A stretch of 43,969 bases of DNA from an uncultured Prevotellaceae bacterium (GCA_900314755.1 OMWH01000023.1:1-43969), one strand, 5' to 3'; positions 1 through 8,298 are shown, counted from the first letter of the stretch. Numbers and translations: made by a program. Notes: generated by a model from the letters alone, not told the origin.

Positions 1-85
1 GGATAAGACTCCTATCAAGGAACTCTTTACCAAGGAACCTGAGTATGTTGCAGATGATGGTCAATTGACTCTTAATTTTATTTAG
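1..85 (+). CDS. 3' end of an unidentified gene (partial)
   Basis: An open frame runs in from the left edge (first full codon at base 2) and ends at TAG 83-85. It gives 27 residues ending in DDGQLTLNFI. It is too short to identify. No TAnnTTTG promoter lies between it and base 300, and the next gene has its own promoter, so this is the last gene of an upstream unit. Confidence 0.6.
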   Translation, partial: DKTPIKELFTKEPEYVADDGQLTLNFI

Positions 86-115
86 TGGACACTAGTGTTA
101 AAATATATATATATT

Positions 116-174
116 ATACGGCCGCCGGAACGAAAATTCCGATGGTCGTATTTTTTATTACGAGTATCGTATTT
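116..174 (+). repeat. 59-nt hairpin element, copy 1
   Basis: A 36-nt hairpin (116-151, from ATACG to GTCGTAT) is followed by a 23-nt tail ending ATCGTATTT. The inner arms CGGAA and TTCCG pair, and the outer stem contains two G-U pairs. A run of six T (151-156) follows, so this copy may also terminate the upstream gene. Copies of exactly the same length lie at 7449-7507 and 21927-21985 in the same orientation. This copy is the most diverged. Confidence 0.6.
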
Positions 175-215
175 ACAATTACGAGTATCGTATCATCCAT
201 TCCGATGCTCGGAAT
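157..215 (+). repeat. 16-bp direct repeat and 7-bp palindrome
   Basis: ATTACGAGTATCGTAT occurs at 157-172 and again at 178-193, 21 nt apart. It duplicates the tail of the adjoining 59-nt element. A perfect hairpin follows: ATTCCGA (199-205), loop TGC, TCGGAAT (209-215). No convincing gene is seen between 86 and 350; the short open frames across it have low-complexity products. Confidence 0.6.
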
Positions 216-296
216 CATCAATAACCCTATCTCTTTACCCAAGAAGATGCCGCTATCACCGAGTCTGGAACAGATAGTTTAAAAAACTCAAATATA

Positions 297-328
297 TTTG
301 GTATTCTGCCCTTTTTTCCGTACCTTTG
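297..328 (+). promoter_or_regulatory. Bacteroidetes-type promoter of dcp
   Basis: The -33 box TTTG (297-300) and the -7 box TACCTTTG (321-328) are 20 nt apart, the usual spacing for the Bacteroidetes primary sigma factor. The dcp ATG lies 22 nt beyond the -7 box. This supports the chosen start. Confidence 0.8.
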
Positions 329-350
329 TACGTCAATTTGAAAAGTTAGT

Positions 351-2417
351 ATGAGTGAGCATAAAAACCCTTTTCTAGAACCATACGGCACACTGCATGA
401 CACAGTGCCCTTCGACCGTATCCGGCTGGAAGACTATGAGGAGGCTTTCATGGAAGGCATCCGACGGGATAACGAGTATCTCGAGAAGACAATCAACAAC
501 CCAGAGAAACCCACTTTCGACAATACCATCCTTAATCCCTTTGACGAGGGTGACAACTATTACGACCTGCTGGACAGGGTGTCGACGGTGTTCTTCAACC
601 TGCTCAGTGCCGAGACGAACGACGAGATGGACGCACTGGCACAGAAGATGCAGCCGATCCTGACGCAGCATGCCAATGATATGCGACTGAACCCGCAACT
701 GTTTGAGCGCATCCGTCAGGTACACCTGCATCACCGCCGGCTGACCCCTGAGGAGAAAATGCTGCTCGACAACTGTTATGAAGGATTCGTCCGTAGCGGT
801 GCGTTGCTCGATGAGGAGGGGAAAACAAAACTGCGCCAGCTGACAGAGGAGGCATCGATGCTCTCCCTGCAGTTCTCGCAGAACCTGTTGAAGGAGAACA
901 AGGCATTCACCCTGCACATCACTGACGAGGCACAGTTGGACGGTCTGCCCGACACGGCACGTGAGGCAGCAGCCCTTGCCGCCAAGGAAGCGGGCAAGGA
1001 GGGATGGCTGTTCACCCTTGACATGCCGAGCTACTCTCCCTTCATGACCTATTCCACCCAGCGTGAACTTCGTAAGCAGATGTACATGGCACGCAATACG
1101 GAGTGTACGCATGACAACAGTGAGAACAATATCGAGATATGCAAGCGGCTCATCAACCTGCGAAGGGAAATTGCACAGCTGCTGGGTTACAAGACGTATG
1201 CTGACTATGTGCTGAAACGCCGCATGGCATCCAACGTCCGCAATGTCTACCGACTGCTCGACGACCTCATCGACGCTTATAAGCCCACAGCTATGAAGGA
1301 GCGTGAGGAGTTGATAAAATTGTTTAAGAAGAACAACTCTCAACTCAAGATGATGCCTTGGGACAGCGGTTTCTACTCGCACAAGTTGCAGATGAAGAAA
1401 TACAACCTCGACGCAGAGATGCTGCGCCCCTATTTCGAGTTGTCGAAAGTCATCAATGGAGTCTTCGGACTGGCAAACCGGCTGTATGGCATCACCTTCA
1501 AGGAGAACAAGGACATCCCCGTATACCACCCTGACGTGAAAGCCTATGAGGTGTTCGACAAGGACGGCAGCTACCTGGCGGTCTTCTATGCCGACTTCCA
1601 TCCTCGCAAGGGCAAACAGGGAGGTGCATGGATGACGGAATACCAGGGACAATGGATCACGAAGAAGGGGGAGAATATACGTCCCCACGTATCAGTCGTG
1701 ATGAACCTCACCAAACCGACAGACGAGAAACCGGCATTGTTGACACTGGGCGAGGTAGAGACCTTCCTGCATGAGTTTGGTCACTCCCTGCACGGCATGT
1801 TTGCCAACACCCGTTTCGAGAGCCTCAGCGGTACCAATGTATGGTGGGATTTCGTAGAGCTTCCCTCACAGTTTATGGAGAATTTCTCCATCGAGAAAGA
1901 CTTTCTGCGCACTTTCGCCTTCCATTACCAGACAGGAGAGCCTCTGCCTGACGACCTGATCCGCCGCATTGTCAAGAGCCGCAACTTCATGGCTGCCACG
2001 GCATGCCTGCGCCAGGTGAGCTTCGGACTGCTCGACATGGCATACTATACGAAGAAGGATGCCTTCACCGACGATATCATCCCCTTCGAGAAGAAAGCCT
2101 GGAAGAAAGCTATTCTGGGTGAACAACTGCCCGACACCTGTATGACGGTGCAGTTCTCACATATCATGGCAGGCGGGTATGCCGCAGGCTACTACAGCTA
2201 CAAATGGGCGGAAGTGCTGGATGCTGATGCCTTCAGCGTTTTCAAGCGGCATGGCATCTTCGACCAGAAGACAGCACAGCGTTTCAGAGACAACATCCTG
2301 TCACGAGGAGGCACGGAGCATCCGATGACGCTCTACAAGCGCTTCCGTGGCGGGGAACCGACAATAGACGCATTACTAAAGCGAAATGGAATCAAACGAG
2401 AAACAAAAAAGATTTGA
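351..2417 (+). CDS. dcp: Peptidyl-dipeptidase Dcp (M3 family metallopeptidase)
   Basis: This is a 688-residue zinc peptidase of family M3, which releases C-terminal dipeptides from oligopeptides. The zinc site is plain: H474-E-F-G-H478 inside FLHEFGHSLHGMF, with the third ligand E503 in FVELPSQ, 25 residues after H478 as is usual in M3. Length matches Dcp/oligopeptidase A. The N-terminus carries no signal peptide, so it is probably cytoplasmic and recycles peptides. The start is fixed by a promoter 22 nt upstream. The last 32 nt overlap the next gene, suggesting translational coupling. Whether it is strictly Dcp or oligopeptidase A cannot be settled by reading, though the N-terminal part (NPFLEPYGTLHDTVPFDRI) favours Dcp. 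Confidence 0.93.
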   Translation: MSEHKNPFLEPYGTLHDTVPFDRIRLEDYEEAFMEGIRRDNEYLEKTINNPEKPTFDNTILNPFDEGDNYYDLLDRVSTVFFNLLSAETNDEMDALAQKMQPILTQHANDMRLNPQLFERIRQVHLHHRRLTPEEKMLLDNCYEGFVRSGALLDEEGKTKLRQLTEEASMLSLQFSQNLLKENKAFTLHITDEAQLDGLPDTAREAAALAAKEAGKEGWLFTLDMPSYSPFMTYSTQRELRKQMYMARNTECTHDNSENNIEICKRLINLRREIAQLLGYKTYADYVLKRRMASNVRNVYRLLDDLIDAYKPTAMKEREELIKLFKKNNSQLKMMPWDSGFYSHKLQMKKYNLDAEMLRPYFELSKVINGVFGLANRLYGITFKENKDIPVYHPDVKAYEVFDKDGSYLAVFYADFHPRKGKQGGAWMTEYQGQWITKKGENIRPHVSVVMNLTKPTDEKPALLTLGEVETFLHEFGHSLHGMFANTRFESLSGTNVWWDFVELPSQFMENFSIEKDFLRTFAFHYQTGEPLPDDLIRRIVKSRNFMAATACLRQVSFGLLDMAYYTKKDAFTDDIIPFEKKAWKKAILGEQLPDTCMTVQFSHIMAGGYAAGYYSYKWAEVLDADAFSVFKRHGIFDQKTAQRFRDNILSRGGTEHPMTLYKRFRGGEPTIDALLKRNGIKRETKKI

Positions 2418-2835
2418 CCTTCGTTATCTGCGAATGGCTCGCATCTGGGCAGAGAACAGCTACTGCGTACGCCGTCAGGTAGGTGCCCTGGTGGTCAAAG
2501 AGGGTATGATTATCAGCGACGGCTATAATGGTACGCCCAGTGGTTTCGAGAATGTCTGCGAGGACGAGAACAACGTGACAAAGCCCTATGTGCTGCATGC
2601 CGAGGCGAACGCCATCACCAAACTGGCACGCTCGTCAAACAACTCCGATGGGTCAACCATCTATATCACCGCCTCTCCCTGTATCGAGTGCGCCAAACTG
2701 ATTATCCAGGCAGGTATCAGGCGCGTGGTCTATGGCGAGAAATACCGTCTGACGGATGGTGTCGACTTGCTGAAGCGTGCCGGTATTGAAGTAATCTATC
2801 TAAATCCCGATGACGATGAACGAAAAGAAAAATAA
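2386..2835 (+). CDS. dCMP deaminase / ComEB-type cytidine deaminase
   Basis: The 149-residue protein has the zinc-dependent deaminase signature: H71-A-E73 (ligand and proton shuttle) in VLHAEANAI, and C99-I-E-C102 in SPCIECAK. The N-terminal block with SYCVRRQVGALVV and the DGYNGTPSGF loop are typical of deoxycytidylate deaminase, which makes dUMP for thymidylate synthesis. It overlaps dcp by 32 nt and the S41 protease by 26 nt, so the three genes form one tightly packed unit. Their functions do not obviously connect. ComEB proteins are in the same family and cannot be separated from dCMP deaminase here. Confidence 0.9.
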   Translation: MESNEKQKRFDLRYLRMARIWAENSYCVRRQVGALVVKEGMIISDGYNGTPSGFENVCEDENNVTKPYVLHAEANAITKLARSSNNSDGSTIYITASPCIECAKLIIQAGIRRVVYGEKYRLTDGVDLLKRAGIEVIYLNPDDDERKEK

Positions 2836-4465
2836 CCGTTTTATGCCCTTGCTGATGGCTGTCAGCGTGGTAGTGGGTATCCTGATCGGTACCTTCTATG
2901 CCAACCACTTCTCTGGCAACCGCCTCAGCATTATCAACTCGGGCAGCAACAAACTGAATAACCTGCTCCGACTGGTAGATGACCAGTATGTGGACACGGT
3001 CAATGTGAACGACCTCGTCGAGAAGGCAATGCCACAGATCCTGGCGGAACTCGACCCGCACTCTGTCTATATCTCCGCCAAGGACATGCAGATTGCCAAC
3101 GACGACCTGAAGGGGTCATTCTCGGGTGTAGGCATTGAGTTCACCATCCGTCATGACACACTGCATGTGCAGAATGTCATCAAGAACGGACCGTCTGAGC
3201 GTGCAGGACTGATTGCCGGTGACAAGATCGTGATGGTTGACGACAAACCGTTTACTGGTAAGACCCTGACCAACGAGGAGGCGATGCACCGGCTGAAAGG
3301 TCCGAAGGACACGAAAGTGAAACTGGGCATCATGCGTGGCAGGGAGAAAACCATCCGTAACTTCGTGGTGACACGTGGTGACATCCCCACCAAGAGTGTC
3401 ACAGCAACCTATATGCTCGACGAGAAGACGGGCTATATCCGTCTGAAGAACTTCGGTGAGAACACCTATCCGGAACTGCTGATAGCCCTTGCCAAACTCT
3501 CGCAACAGGGTTTTGAGAACCTGACCATCGACCTGCGTGGTAACACGGGTGGTTACCTGGAGTCTGCCGTACAGATTGCCAATGAGTTTCTGCCCAAGGG
3601 GCAGCTGATTGTCTATACCCAGGGACGCAAGCAAGCCCGGCAGGAATACCGCAGTGACGGTCGTGGCTCCTACCAGCAGATACCATTGGTGGTACTGATT
3701 GACGAGGGCTCTGCCTCTGCCAGTGAGATTCTTGCCGGTGCCATTCAGGACAACGACCGTGGCACCATCATCGGCAGACGCTCTTTCGGCAAGGGACTGG
3801 TACAGAAGCCGATGGCTTTCAATGACGGGTCCATGATCCGCCTGACCATCGCCCGCTATTACTCTCCTTCCGGTCGTTGTATCCAGAAACCCTATGTCTC
3901 TGGCGACAACAAGGACTATGAGGAGGACCTGATGGTACGCTATCAGCACGGTGAGTTCTTCTCGCAGGACAGTATCAAGCATACGGGTCCTGCCTATAAG
4001 ACACGTATCGGTCGTCAGGTATTCGGTGGTGGCGGCATCACCCCTGACATCTTCATTGCTGAGGATACGACCGATGTGACATCCTACTACAAGCAGGCAT
4101 CACTGAGCGGACTGATTATCCAGTTTGCCTATGACTATACGGATAATAACCGGGACAAGCTGAAAGAATATCAAAGTCTGAAGGACTTGGAGAAATACCT
4201 CGTCAAACAGAACATGGTCGAGAAGTTTGCCTCCTATGGCGAGAAGAACGGACTGAAACGCCGTAACCTCATGATACAACGCTCTCATAAGCTCTTGGAA
4301 CGCTATATCCACAGCCGTATCGTCTATAACATGATGAGTGAGGAGGCGTGGGTAGAGTATATCAATGAGGATGACCCTGCCATCAAGGAGACGCTGAAAG
4401 TGTTCCGTGAGAACAAGGCTTTCCCGCAGACACCTGCCCAGAAGACTGGCAAGAAGGTGGCATGA
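2810..4465 (+). CDS. ctpA: CtpA-type S41 carboxy-terminal processing protease
   Basis: The 551-residue serine protease has an N-terminal hydrophobic segment (about residues 11-30, signal peptide or anchor), a PDZ domain (about 85-175) and an S41 core. The Ser/Lys dyad is visible: S303 in GSASASE and K328 in SFGKGLVQ, spaced 25 residues as in characterised CtpA enzymes. It should act in the periplasm, cleaving proteins from their C-termini. About 150 residues follow the core, a C-terminal extension usual in Bacteroidetes homologues. ATG 2810 or ATG 2816 could serve as start; both overlap the deaminase gene. It converges on the DUF721 gene with only 17 nt between, and no clear terminator is seen there. 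Confidence 0.9.
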   Translation: MTMNEKKNNRFMPLLMAVSVVVGILIGTFYANHFSGNRLSIINSGSNKLNNLLRLVDDQYVDTVNVNDLVEKAMPQILAELDPHSVYISAKDMQIANDDLKGSFSGVGIEFTIRHDTLHVQNVIKNGPSERAGLIAGDKIVMVDDKPFTGKTLTNEEAMHRLKGPKDTKVKLGIMRGREKTIRNFVVTRGDIPTKSVTATYMLDEKTGYIRLKNFGENTYPELLIALAKLSQQGFENLTIDLRGNTGGYLESAVQIANEFLPKGQLIVYTQGRKQARQEYRSDGRGSYQQIPLVVLIDEGSASASEILAGAIQDNDRGTIIGRRSFGKGLVQKPMAFNDGSMIRLTIARYYSPSGRCIQKPYVSGDNKDYEEDLMVRYQHGEFFSQDSIKHTGPAYKTRIGRQVFGGGGITPDIFIAEDTTDVTSYYKQASLSGLIIQFAYDYTDNNRDKLKEYQSLKDLEKYLVKQNMVEKFASYGEKNGLKRRNLMIQRSHKLLERYIHSRIVYNMMSEEAWVEYINEDDPAIKETLKVFRENKAFPQTPAQKTGKKVA

Positions 4466-4482
4466 CCTGATAGAAGAGGTAA

Positions 4483-4773
4483 TCAACTGAAGCGGATATC
4501 CGTAATTACCTGCTCACCCACTACGTCATTGAGCTTCTTGACCAGTTCCCCCCGCATCATCGACAAATCAGAGCGAAGGGCAGGGTTCGACAACCTCACG
4601 AAGAGTGTCTGGTTGTAGATATAGGTATTCAGGGTATAACGGGCAACGACAGGACCTGCCACCTCAGGCCATGCCTCCACCAGGCGCTTCTGCATCAATG
4701 GTGTCTCCAACCCCTGTTCCCGCAGGTTGCGCAACAGGATGTCCTTGAGTGACTCTATGTTCCGCTTAAACAT
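4483..4773 (-). CDS. DUF721 (DciA-like) protein
   Basis: A 96-residue protein of the DUF721 family: SLKDILLRNLREQGLETPL, then KRLVEAWPEVAGPVVARYT and a C-terminal block ending in VITDIRF. DUF721 includes DciA, which loads the replicative helicase in bacteria lacking DnaC. The gene overlaps the end of recF by 8 nt and is probably translated with it. The pairing of recF with a DUF721 gene fits a DNA replication or repair role. The DciA function is inferred from family and context. Confidence 0.85.
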   Translation of the reverse strand: MFKRNIESLKDILLRNLREQGLETPLMQKRLVEAWPEVAGPVVARYTLNTYIYNQTLFVRLSNPALRSDLSMMRGELVKKLNDVVGEQVITDIRFS

Positions 4774-5902
4774 CCTTCTCTGTTATTTCACCGTTATCCA
4801 CCTCGAATATCTTATAGTCCAGCGCACTGTTGCGCAGTATCTGGTCTAAATGGTCACGGTTTGTGTCGGTAATGAATATCTGTCCGAAAGCATCACCAGA
4901 CACCAGCCGCACGATCTGCTCCACCCGCTCTGCATCTAACTTATCGAAGATATCATCCAGCAGCAGCAAGGGAGTTGTCTGGGAGGCAGTACGTTTGAGG
5001 AAGTCAAACTGGGCGAGTTTCAGGGCGATGGCATAGGTCTTGCTCTGTCCCTGTGACCCTTCGCGCTTCATGGGATGACCGCCTAAGGTAAACACTAAGT
5101 CGTCACGATGAATACCATGCAGCGAGAATCCTACGGCAAGGTCTTTGTGGCGGTCACGTTGGATGACCTCCAGCAAGGGTCCACGCTGACAATGTGAGAT
5201 ATACTCCAACCCTACCGTCTCACGTCCTGAGGATATCTGGTCGTAGAACTGTTGGAACAACGGTACCAGTTCCTGTACGAAGGTGTCACGCCGGCGATAG
5301 ATTTCCTCACCCGCCTCAGCCATCTGTTCCTCCCAGATTTGCAGGAGCATAGGATCTGGGGCTGGGTCTTCTTGTTTCAAGAGGATATTACGCTGCTGGA
5401 GCGCATTGTTATACCGTGACAAGGCATCGATATAGGAACGGTCATATTGTGAGATGACCATATCCATCAAGCGGCGACGCTCCTCACTGCCTCCCTCTAT
5501 TAACAAGGTATCAGAGGGAGAGACGACGACCAAGGGAATCAGTCCGATATGCTCCGACAGCCGCTTATACTCTTTCTTGTTACGCTTGAAGTGTTTCTTC
5601 TGTCCTCGCTTGATGCCACAGGAGATAACTTCGGAGTAATCGGAATTCTCCGAATATTCCGAACACTCCGAATTCTCAGAATAAACACCCTCTATCATAC
5701 AGAATGGCTCGTCATGACAAATGACCTGCGAGTCAACGGGATTGGAGGCAGAGCGACAGAACGACAGATAATACACAGCGTCCAGCACGTTCGTCTTACC
5801 CACCCCATTATGTCCGATCAGACAATTGATTTTCGGAGACAACTGCAATGTTGCCTCACGGATGTTCTTATAATTGAGTATCGAGAGTTTCCTAAGTATC
5901 AT
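4766..5902 (-). CDS. recF: RecF, recombination mediator ATPase
   Basis: The 378-residue SMC-like ATPase loads RecA at gaps as part of RecFOR. Walker A is G30-HNGVGK-T37. The ABC-type signature region SQGQSKT and Walker B LLLLDDIFDKLD are in place near the C-terminus. Residues 75-91 form a run of Ser-Glu-x triplets (SENSECSEYSENSDYSE) not expected in RecF. It is encoded by a six-unit 9-bp tandem repeat at 5627-5680, lies in the N-terminal ATPase lobe after the Walker A region, and keeps the frame. A -7 box (TACCTTTG on the minus strand, 5910-5917) lies 7 nt before the ATG, so the 5' leader is very short. Confidence 0.94.
   Translation of the reverse strand: MILRKLSILNYKNIREATLQLSPKINCLIGHNGVGKTNVLDAVYYLSFCRSASNPVDSQVICHDEPFCMIEGVYSENSECSEYSENSDYSEVISCGIKRGQKKHFKRNKKEYKRLSEHIGLIPLVVVSPSDTLLIEGGSEERRRLMDMVISQYDRSYIDALSRYNNALQQRNILLKQEDPAPDPMLLQIWEEQMAEAGEEIYRRRDTFVQELVPLFQQFYDQISSGRETVGLEYISHCQRGPLLEVIQRDRHKDLAVGFSLHGIHRDDLVFTLGGHPMKREGSQGQSKTYAIALKLAQFDFLKRTASQTTPLLLLDDIFDKLDAERVEQIVRLVSGDAFGQIFITDTNRDHLDQILRNSALDYKIFEVDNGEITEKDV
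5627..5680 (-). repeat. 9-bp tandem repeat (6 units) inside recF
   Basis: On the plus strand six consecutive 9-mers end in CGA, GGA or AGA: AACTTCGGA, GTAATCGGA, ATTCTCCGA, ATATTCCGA, ACACTCCGA, ATTCTCAGA. On the coding strand this reads as (TCnGAnnnn)6 and gives a Ser-Glu-x repeat. The period is a multiple of three, so copy changes keep the frame. Confidence 0.85.
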
Positions 5903-5909
5903 TTGACTG

Positions 5910-5987
5910 CAAAGGTACGAAAAATCATTAAAAACAAAAAATTATCAATTATCAATTATCAATTATCAATTAAAATTATTACCTTTG
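5910..5987. promoter_or_regulatory. Divergent -7 elements between recF and the TPR gene
   Basis: TACCTTTG occurs on the minus strand (5910-5917) facing recF and on the plus strand (5980-5987) facing the TPR/ribH unit. The matching -33 boxes are poor: CAAA at 5935-5938 for recF is 17 nt away, and none is clear for the plus strand. A heptamer repeat array lies between them, where the -33 boxes would be expected. Confidence 0.55.
5940..5971. repeat. 7-bp tandem repeat AATTATC, about 4.5 units
   Basis: Four perfect units (5940-5967) and a partial fifth. Read on the minus strand and rotated, the unit is ATTGATA, which fits the consensus RTTSADA shared by the heptamer arrays in the men operon. It sits in the divergent promoter region of recF and the TPR gene, so unit number could alter promoter spacing. 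Confidence 0.85.
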
Positions 5988-6027
5988 CACCCGATTTATA
6001 AACGATTATTAAAAAGAAACAAGAATA

Positions 6028-6684
6028 ATGGCAAACAAAAACCAACAGGCCGCTCCTGAGCTTCAGGAACAGGCAAGCAAAGCAGAGGCTTTCTTCGAGA
6101 AATACAAGAAGGCTATCATCATCGGCGTATGTGCAGTGATTATTATCGTTGTAGGCGCTATCCTTTTCAAAAATTACTATCTCGTTCCTCGTGAGAATGA
6201 GGCAAGCACAGAACTCGCCAAGAGTCAGGAGCTGTTCGCTAACGAGCAGTTTGACAAGGCACTCACCGGTTTCCAGAAAATCGCCAGTGACTACAGTTCT
6301 ACCGATGCTGGCAACCTGGCACAACTCTACATCGGTCTTTGTCAGGCTAACTTGGGCAAATGGCAGGAGGCTGTCAATGCACTGGAGAGTTTCAGTGGCA
6401 AGGGTGACGCGATGATCTCGCCTGCCGCAGAGGGTGCACTGGGTAATGCATACGCTAACCTCAACCAGCTCGACAAGGCTGTGGAGCATCTGAAGAAGGC
6501 TGCTTCTATGGCTGACAACAACTCTCTGTCCCCCACCTTCCTCATCCAGGCTGGTGAGATTCTGGAGAGTCAGGGTAAGAAGGACGAGGCTCTGAAGCTG
6601 TATCAGGAAGTGAAGGAGAAGTACTTCAACTCCATGCAGTACCAGACCATCGACGGGTATATCGAACGTGCATCTGCTAAATAA
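6028..6684 (+). CDS. Membrane-anchored tetratricopeptide repeat protein
   Basis: The 218-residue protein has a short charged N-terminus, one membrane segment (about residues 29-49, [19 protein letters not shown]) and then TPR repeats. Examples are [38 protein letters not shown] and [19 protein letters not shown]. The arrangement resembles YfgM-like proteins: a cytoplasmic tail and a periplasmic TPR domain that binds partner proteins. The specific partner is unknown. Its stop codon overlaps the ribH start by one base, which gives a two-gene unit ending at a strong terminator. Confidence 0.8.
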   Translation: MANKNQQAAPELQEQASKAEAFFEKYKKAIIIGVCAVIIIVVGAILFKNYYLVPRENEASTELAKSQELFANEQFDKALTGFQKIASDYSSTDAGNLAQLYIGLCQANLGKWQEAVNALESFSGKGDAMISPAAEGALGNAYANLNQLDKAVEHLKKAASMADNNSLSPTFLIQAGEILESQGKKDEALKLYQEVKEKYFNSMQYQTIDGYIERASAK

Positions 6685-7154
6685 TGGCAACGAAGAATCT
6701 GTCAGAATACAACGTAGAGAAGGTGCCCGATGCCTCTAACATGATCTTTGGCATCGTGGTGTCGGAGTGGAACTCTGAGATTACGGGGGCAATGCTGGAA
6801 GGTTGTGTGAATACCCTTGAGAAACATGGAGCACTTCCTGAGAACATCCACGTCAAGACAGTACCTGGTTCTTTCGAACTGATCTACGGTGCCCGCCAGA
6901 TGACCCTTAACGACGGTTACGACGCTGTCATCATCCTTGGATGTGTCATCCGTGGTGAGACACCTCACTTCGACTATATCTGTCAGGGAGTGACACAAGG
7001 TATCGCACGACTGAATGCCACCAACAATATCCCTGTTGTCTATGGTCTCCTGACTACAGAGAACATGCAACAGGCTAAGGACAGGGCTGGTGGACGCTTA
7101 GGCAACAAGGGCGACGAGTGCGCCGTGGTAGCCATCAAGATGGCAAAATTCTAA
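6684..7154 (+). CDS. ribH: 6,7-dimethyl-8-ribityllumazine synthase
   Basis: The 156-residue protein catalyses the penultimate step of riboflavin synthesis, joining the ribitylamino-pyrimidinedione with 3,4-dihydroxybutanone 4-phosphate. Family blocks are clear: [29 protein letters not shown] and [21 protein letters not shown]. Length is normal. It overlaps the TPR gene by one base (TAATG). No other rib gene is present in the window, so the pathway is split in this genome. Confidence 0.95.
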   Translation: MATKNLSEYNVEKVPDASNMIFGIVVSEWNSEITGAMLEGCVNTLEKHGALPENIHVKTVPGSFELIYGARQMTLNDGYDAVIILGCVIRGETPHFDYICQGVTQGIARLNATNNIPVVYGLLTTENMQQAKDRAGGRLGNKGDECAVVAIKMAKF

Positions 7155-7177
7155 ACGACAATATTTTTTCAAACGAT

Positions 7178-7206
7178 AAAAGGAGTGCCGCAAGCACTCC
7201 TTTTTT
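7178..7206 (+). terminator. Rho-independent terminator after ribH
   Basis: Stem AAAAGGAGTGC (7178-7188), loop CGCAA, then GCACTCC followed by a run of six T. It lies 24 nt after the ribH stop. Confidence 0.85.
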
Positions 7207-7224
7207 GTTTGCTCCCCTGTCCTG

Positions 7225-7263
7225 CGAAGCCCTAGGCTCCGCAAGGAGGAGCCCGGGGCTTCG
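7225..7263. repeat. G/C-rich nested palindrome
   Basis: Outer arms CGAAGCCC (7225-7232) and GGGCTTCG (7256-7263); inner arms GGCTCC (7235-7240) and GGAGCC (7248-7253). Parts recur just downstream (GGAGCCCAGGGCTTCGCAAG at 7270-7289). The G/C content contrasts with the A/T-rich islet that follows. Confidence 0.75.
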
Positions 7264-7351
7264 ACCCTCGGAGCCCAGGGCTTCGCAAGGAGGAGGCGGC
7301 ACCTTCACGTGTTATTTACTCATTTTAGCTGCAAAAACGCCTTTCGTTGTC

Positions 7352-7427
7352 ACCCTTGTCACCTCGTTGCCACACGTAACACGCTGATTCTCAAGTAGTG
7401 TTGCAAGGTGGCAACGGTTGCAAGGGT
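7352..7427. repeat. Long imperfect inverted repeat
   Basis: The left arm 7352-7373 begins ACCCTTG and ends CGTTGCCAC. The right arm 7408-7427 begins GTGGCAACG and ends CAAGGGT. The ends match perfectly for 9 and 7 bp, with a few differences between, and the loop is 34 nt. No downstream T run is seen, so it is not a standard terminator. Confidence 0.7.
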
Positions 7428-7448
7428 AAAAAACTTTATGTTCAAACA

Positions 7449-7507
7449 ATACGACTGACAGATTTTTCATTCCGCCAGTCGTATCATCAAATAACATTAT
7501 CGTATTT
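7449..7507 (+). repeat. 59-nt hairpin element, copy 2
   Basis: Hairpin 7449-7484 with arms ATACGACTG and CAGTCGTAT around a core containing TTTTTCATTCCG. The 23-nt tail ends TTATCGTATTT. Nearly identical in its hairpin to copy 3 at 21927. Confidence 0.8.
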
Positions 7508-7552
7508 GGTAAGAAGAGAGTCATTCAGAACCGTCTCGACGATTATCGTGCT

Positions 7553-8275
7553 TCATAACAAGCAATTGTCATTATGATATTTAAGGTAAGGAACATGATT
7601 GGGGCTTATCATTCTTAATTTCAAATCATCAGTCAAATGCAATGTTTTCTTGTCTTCTGCATTAAGAAGTTTGGAATAAATAACACGTCCATTAGCATCA
7701 AAGGACATATATCCTTTATCAAATAGTTTATCTAAATTAGGTAATAATAACAACCCGTTAAATACATCCAGTCTCTCATTATTATCTGAAACTCGCCATG
7801 GTTTAATATGAGAAGCTATTAATATCCATGTAGAAGTAAAACCAGAAACAGAGCAACATTGCCAATAGTTAATCAGTCCTTTTCTGAAAGTCCCCTGTCC
7901 AATTCTTGAAAGAATTATTGCTTTCTTTTGTGTTTCTTTAAGGACCGGAGATTTTTCTATTTTTGTTATTTCACTAAGAATGCTATCTTCAATACGCTTG
8001 TGATAATCGGAGTTAACAAAAGCAAGAAATTTATATAAGCAAGCACTAAAATCACTTAAAGCCTTTCGTGAACTATAAACACTGCGAGATTGTTGTCTTT
8101 CTTTTTCTGAACTAAGAATTTCCTTCACAGTTGACACTGTCAAATTATCATCAATCTCATATTGATCTGATAAAAATCTCAGACGTGAAATATAATCATG
8201 ACTCGTTTTAGCAGTCAAGTTCCCCTCGGTTATCATGAAATGATAAAAATCGGATATGTAATCGTCAAATTTCAT
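7553..8275 (-). CDS. HNH endonuclease-like protein
   Basis: A 240-residue protein with an HNH_2-type nuclease domain in its C-terminal half: C141-S-V-S-G, ASH156IKPW, N173GLLLLPN and LDKLFDKG. The N-terminal part (residues 1-95) resembles the helical SAM-like domain that precedes the catalytic part of tyrosine recombinases, but no recombinase catalytic domain follows. Stand-alone proteins of this kind are often annotated as restriction endonucleases, yet no methyltransferase lies nearby. Its target is unknown. The gene is visibly A/T-richer than ribH and the M15 gene around it, which suggests acquisition. It has its own good promoter (8299-8330). Confidence 0.8.
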   Translation of the reverse strand: MKFDDYISDFYHFMITEGNLTAKTSHDYISRLRFLSDQYEIDDNLTVSTVKEILSSEKERQQSRSVYSSRKALSDFSACLYKFLAFVNSDYHKRIEDSILSEITKIEKSPVLKETQKKAIILSRIGQGTFRKGLINYWQCCSVSGFTSTWILIASHIKPWRVSDNNERLDVFNGLLLLPNLDKLFDKGYMSFDANGRVIYSKLLNAEDKKTLHLTDDLKLRMISPNHVPYLKYHNDNCLL

Positions 8276-8298
8276 CTTGTTTCGTTATTTTAAGGTCA

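Larger units (their letters stand above)
7207..7552. other. Gene-free stretch packed with palindromes
   Basis: Between ribH and the HNH gene there are about 400 nt without a credible gene. The stretch holds, in order, a G/C-rich palindrome (7225-7263) with a partial second copy (7264-7294), a 20-bp imperfect inverted repeat (7352-7427), and copy 2 of the 59-nt element (7449-7507). Short open frames here only traverse these repeats. Confidence 0.7.

Noticed and set aside
85-282. 65-residue frame in the first intergenic stretch
   Set aside because: It runs through the 59-nt element and its duplicated tail, and the product is low-complexity Ile/Ser/Thr sequence.
1333-1350. Short CAACTCTCAACTCAA-like sequence in dcp encoding NNSQL
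   Set aside because: It resembles two heptamer units, but two imperfect units are too few to separate from chance.
375-1688. 437-residue open frame antisense to dcp
   Set aside because: It mirrors the codon structure of dcp, which has full M3 motifs, and its product is not recognisable. Long antisense frames are common opposite strongly biased genes.
3116-3982. 288-residue open frame antisense to the S41 protease gene
   Set aside because: The plus-strand gene has an intact catalytic dyad and PDZ domain. The antisense product has no recognisable features or promoter.
7553-8275. Tyrosine recombinase/integrase
   Set aside because: The N-terminal part looks integrase-like, but the catalytic Arg-His-Arg-Tyr domain is absent and an HNH domain is present.
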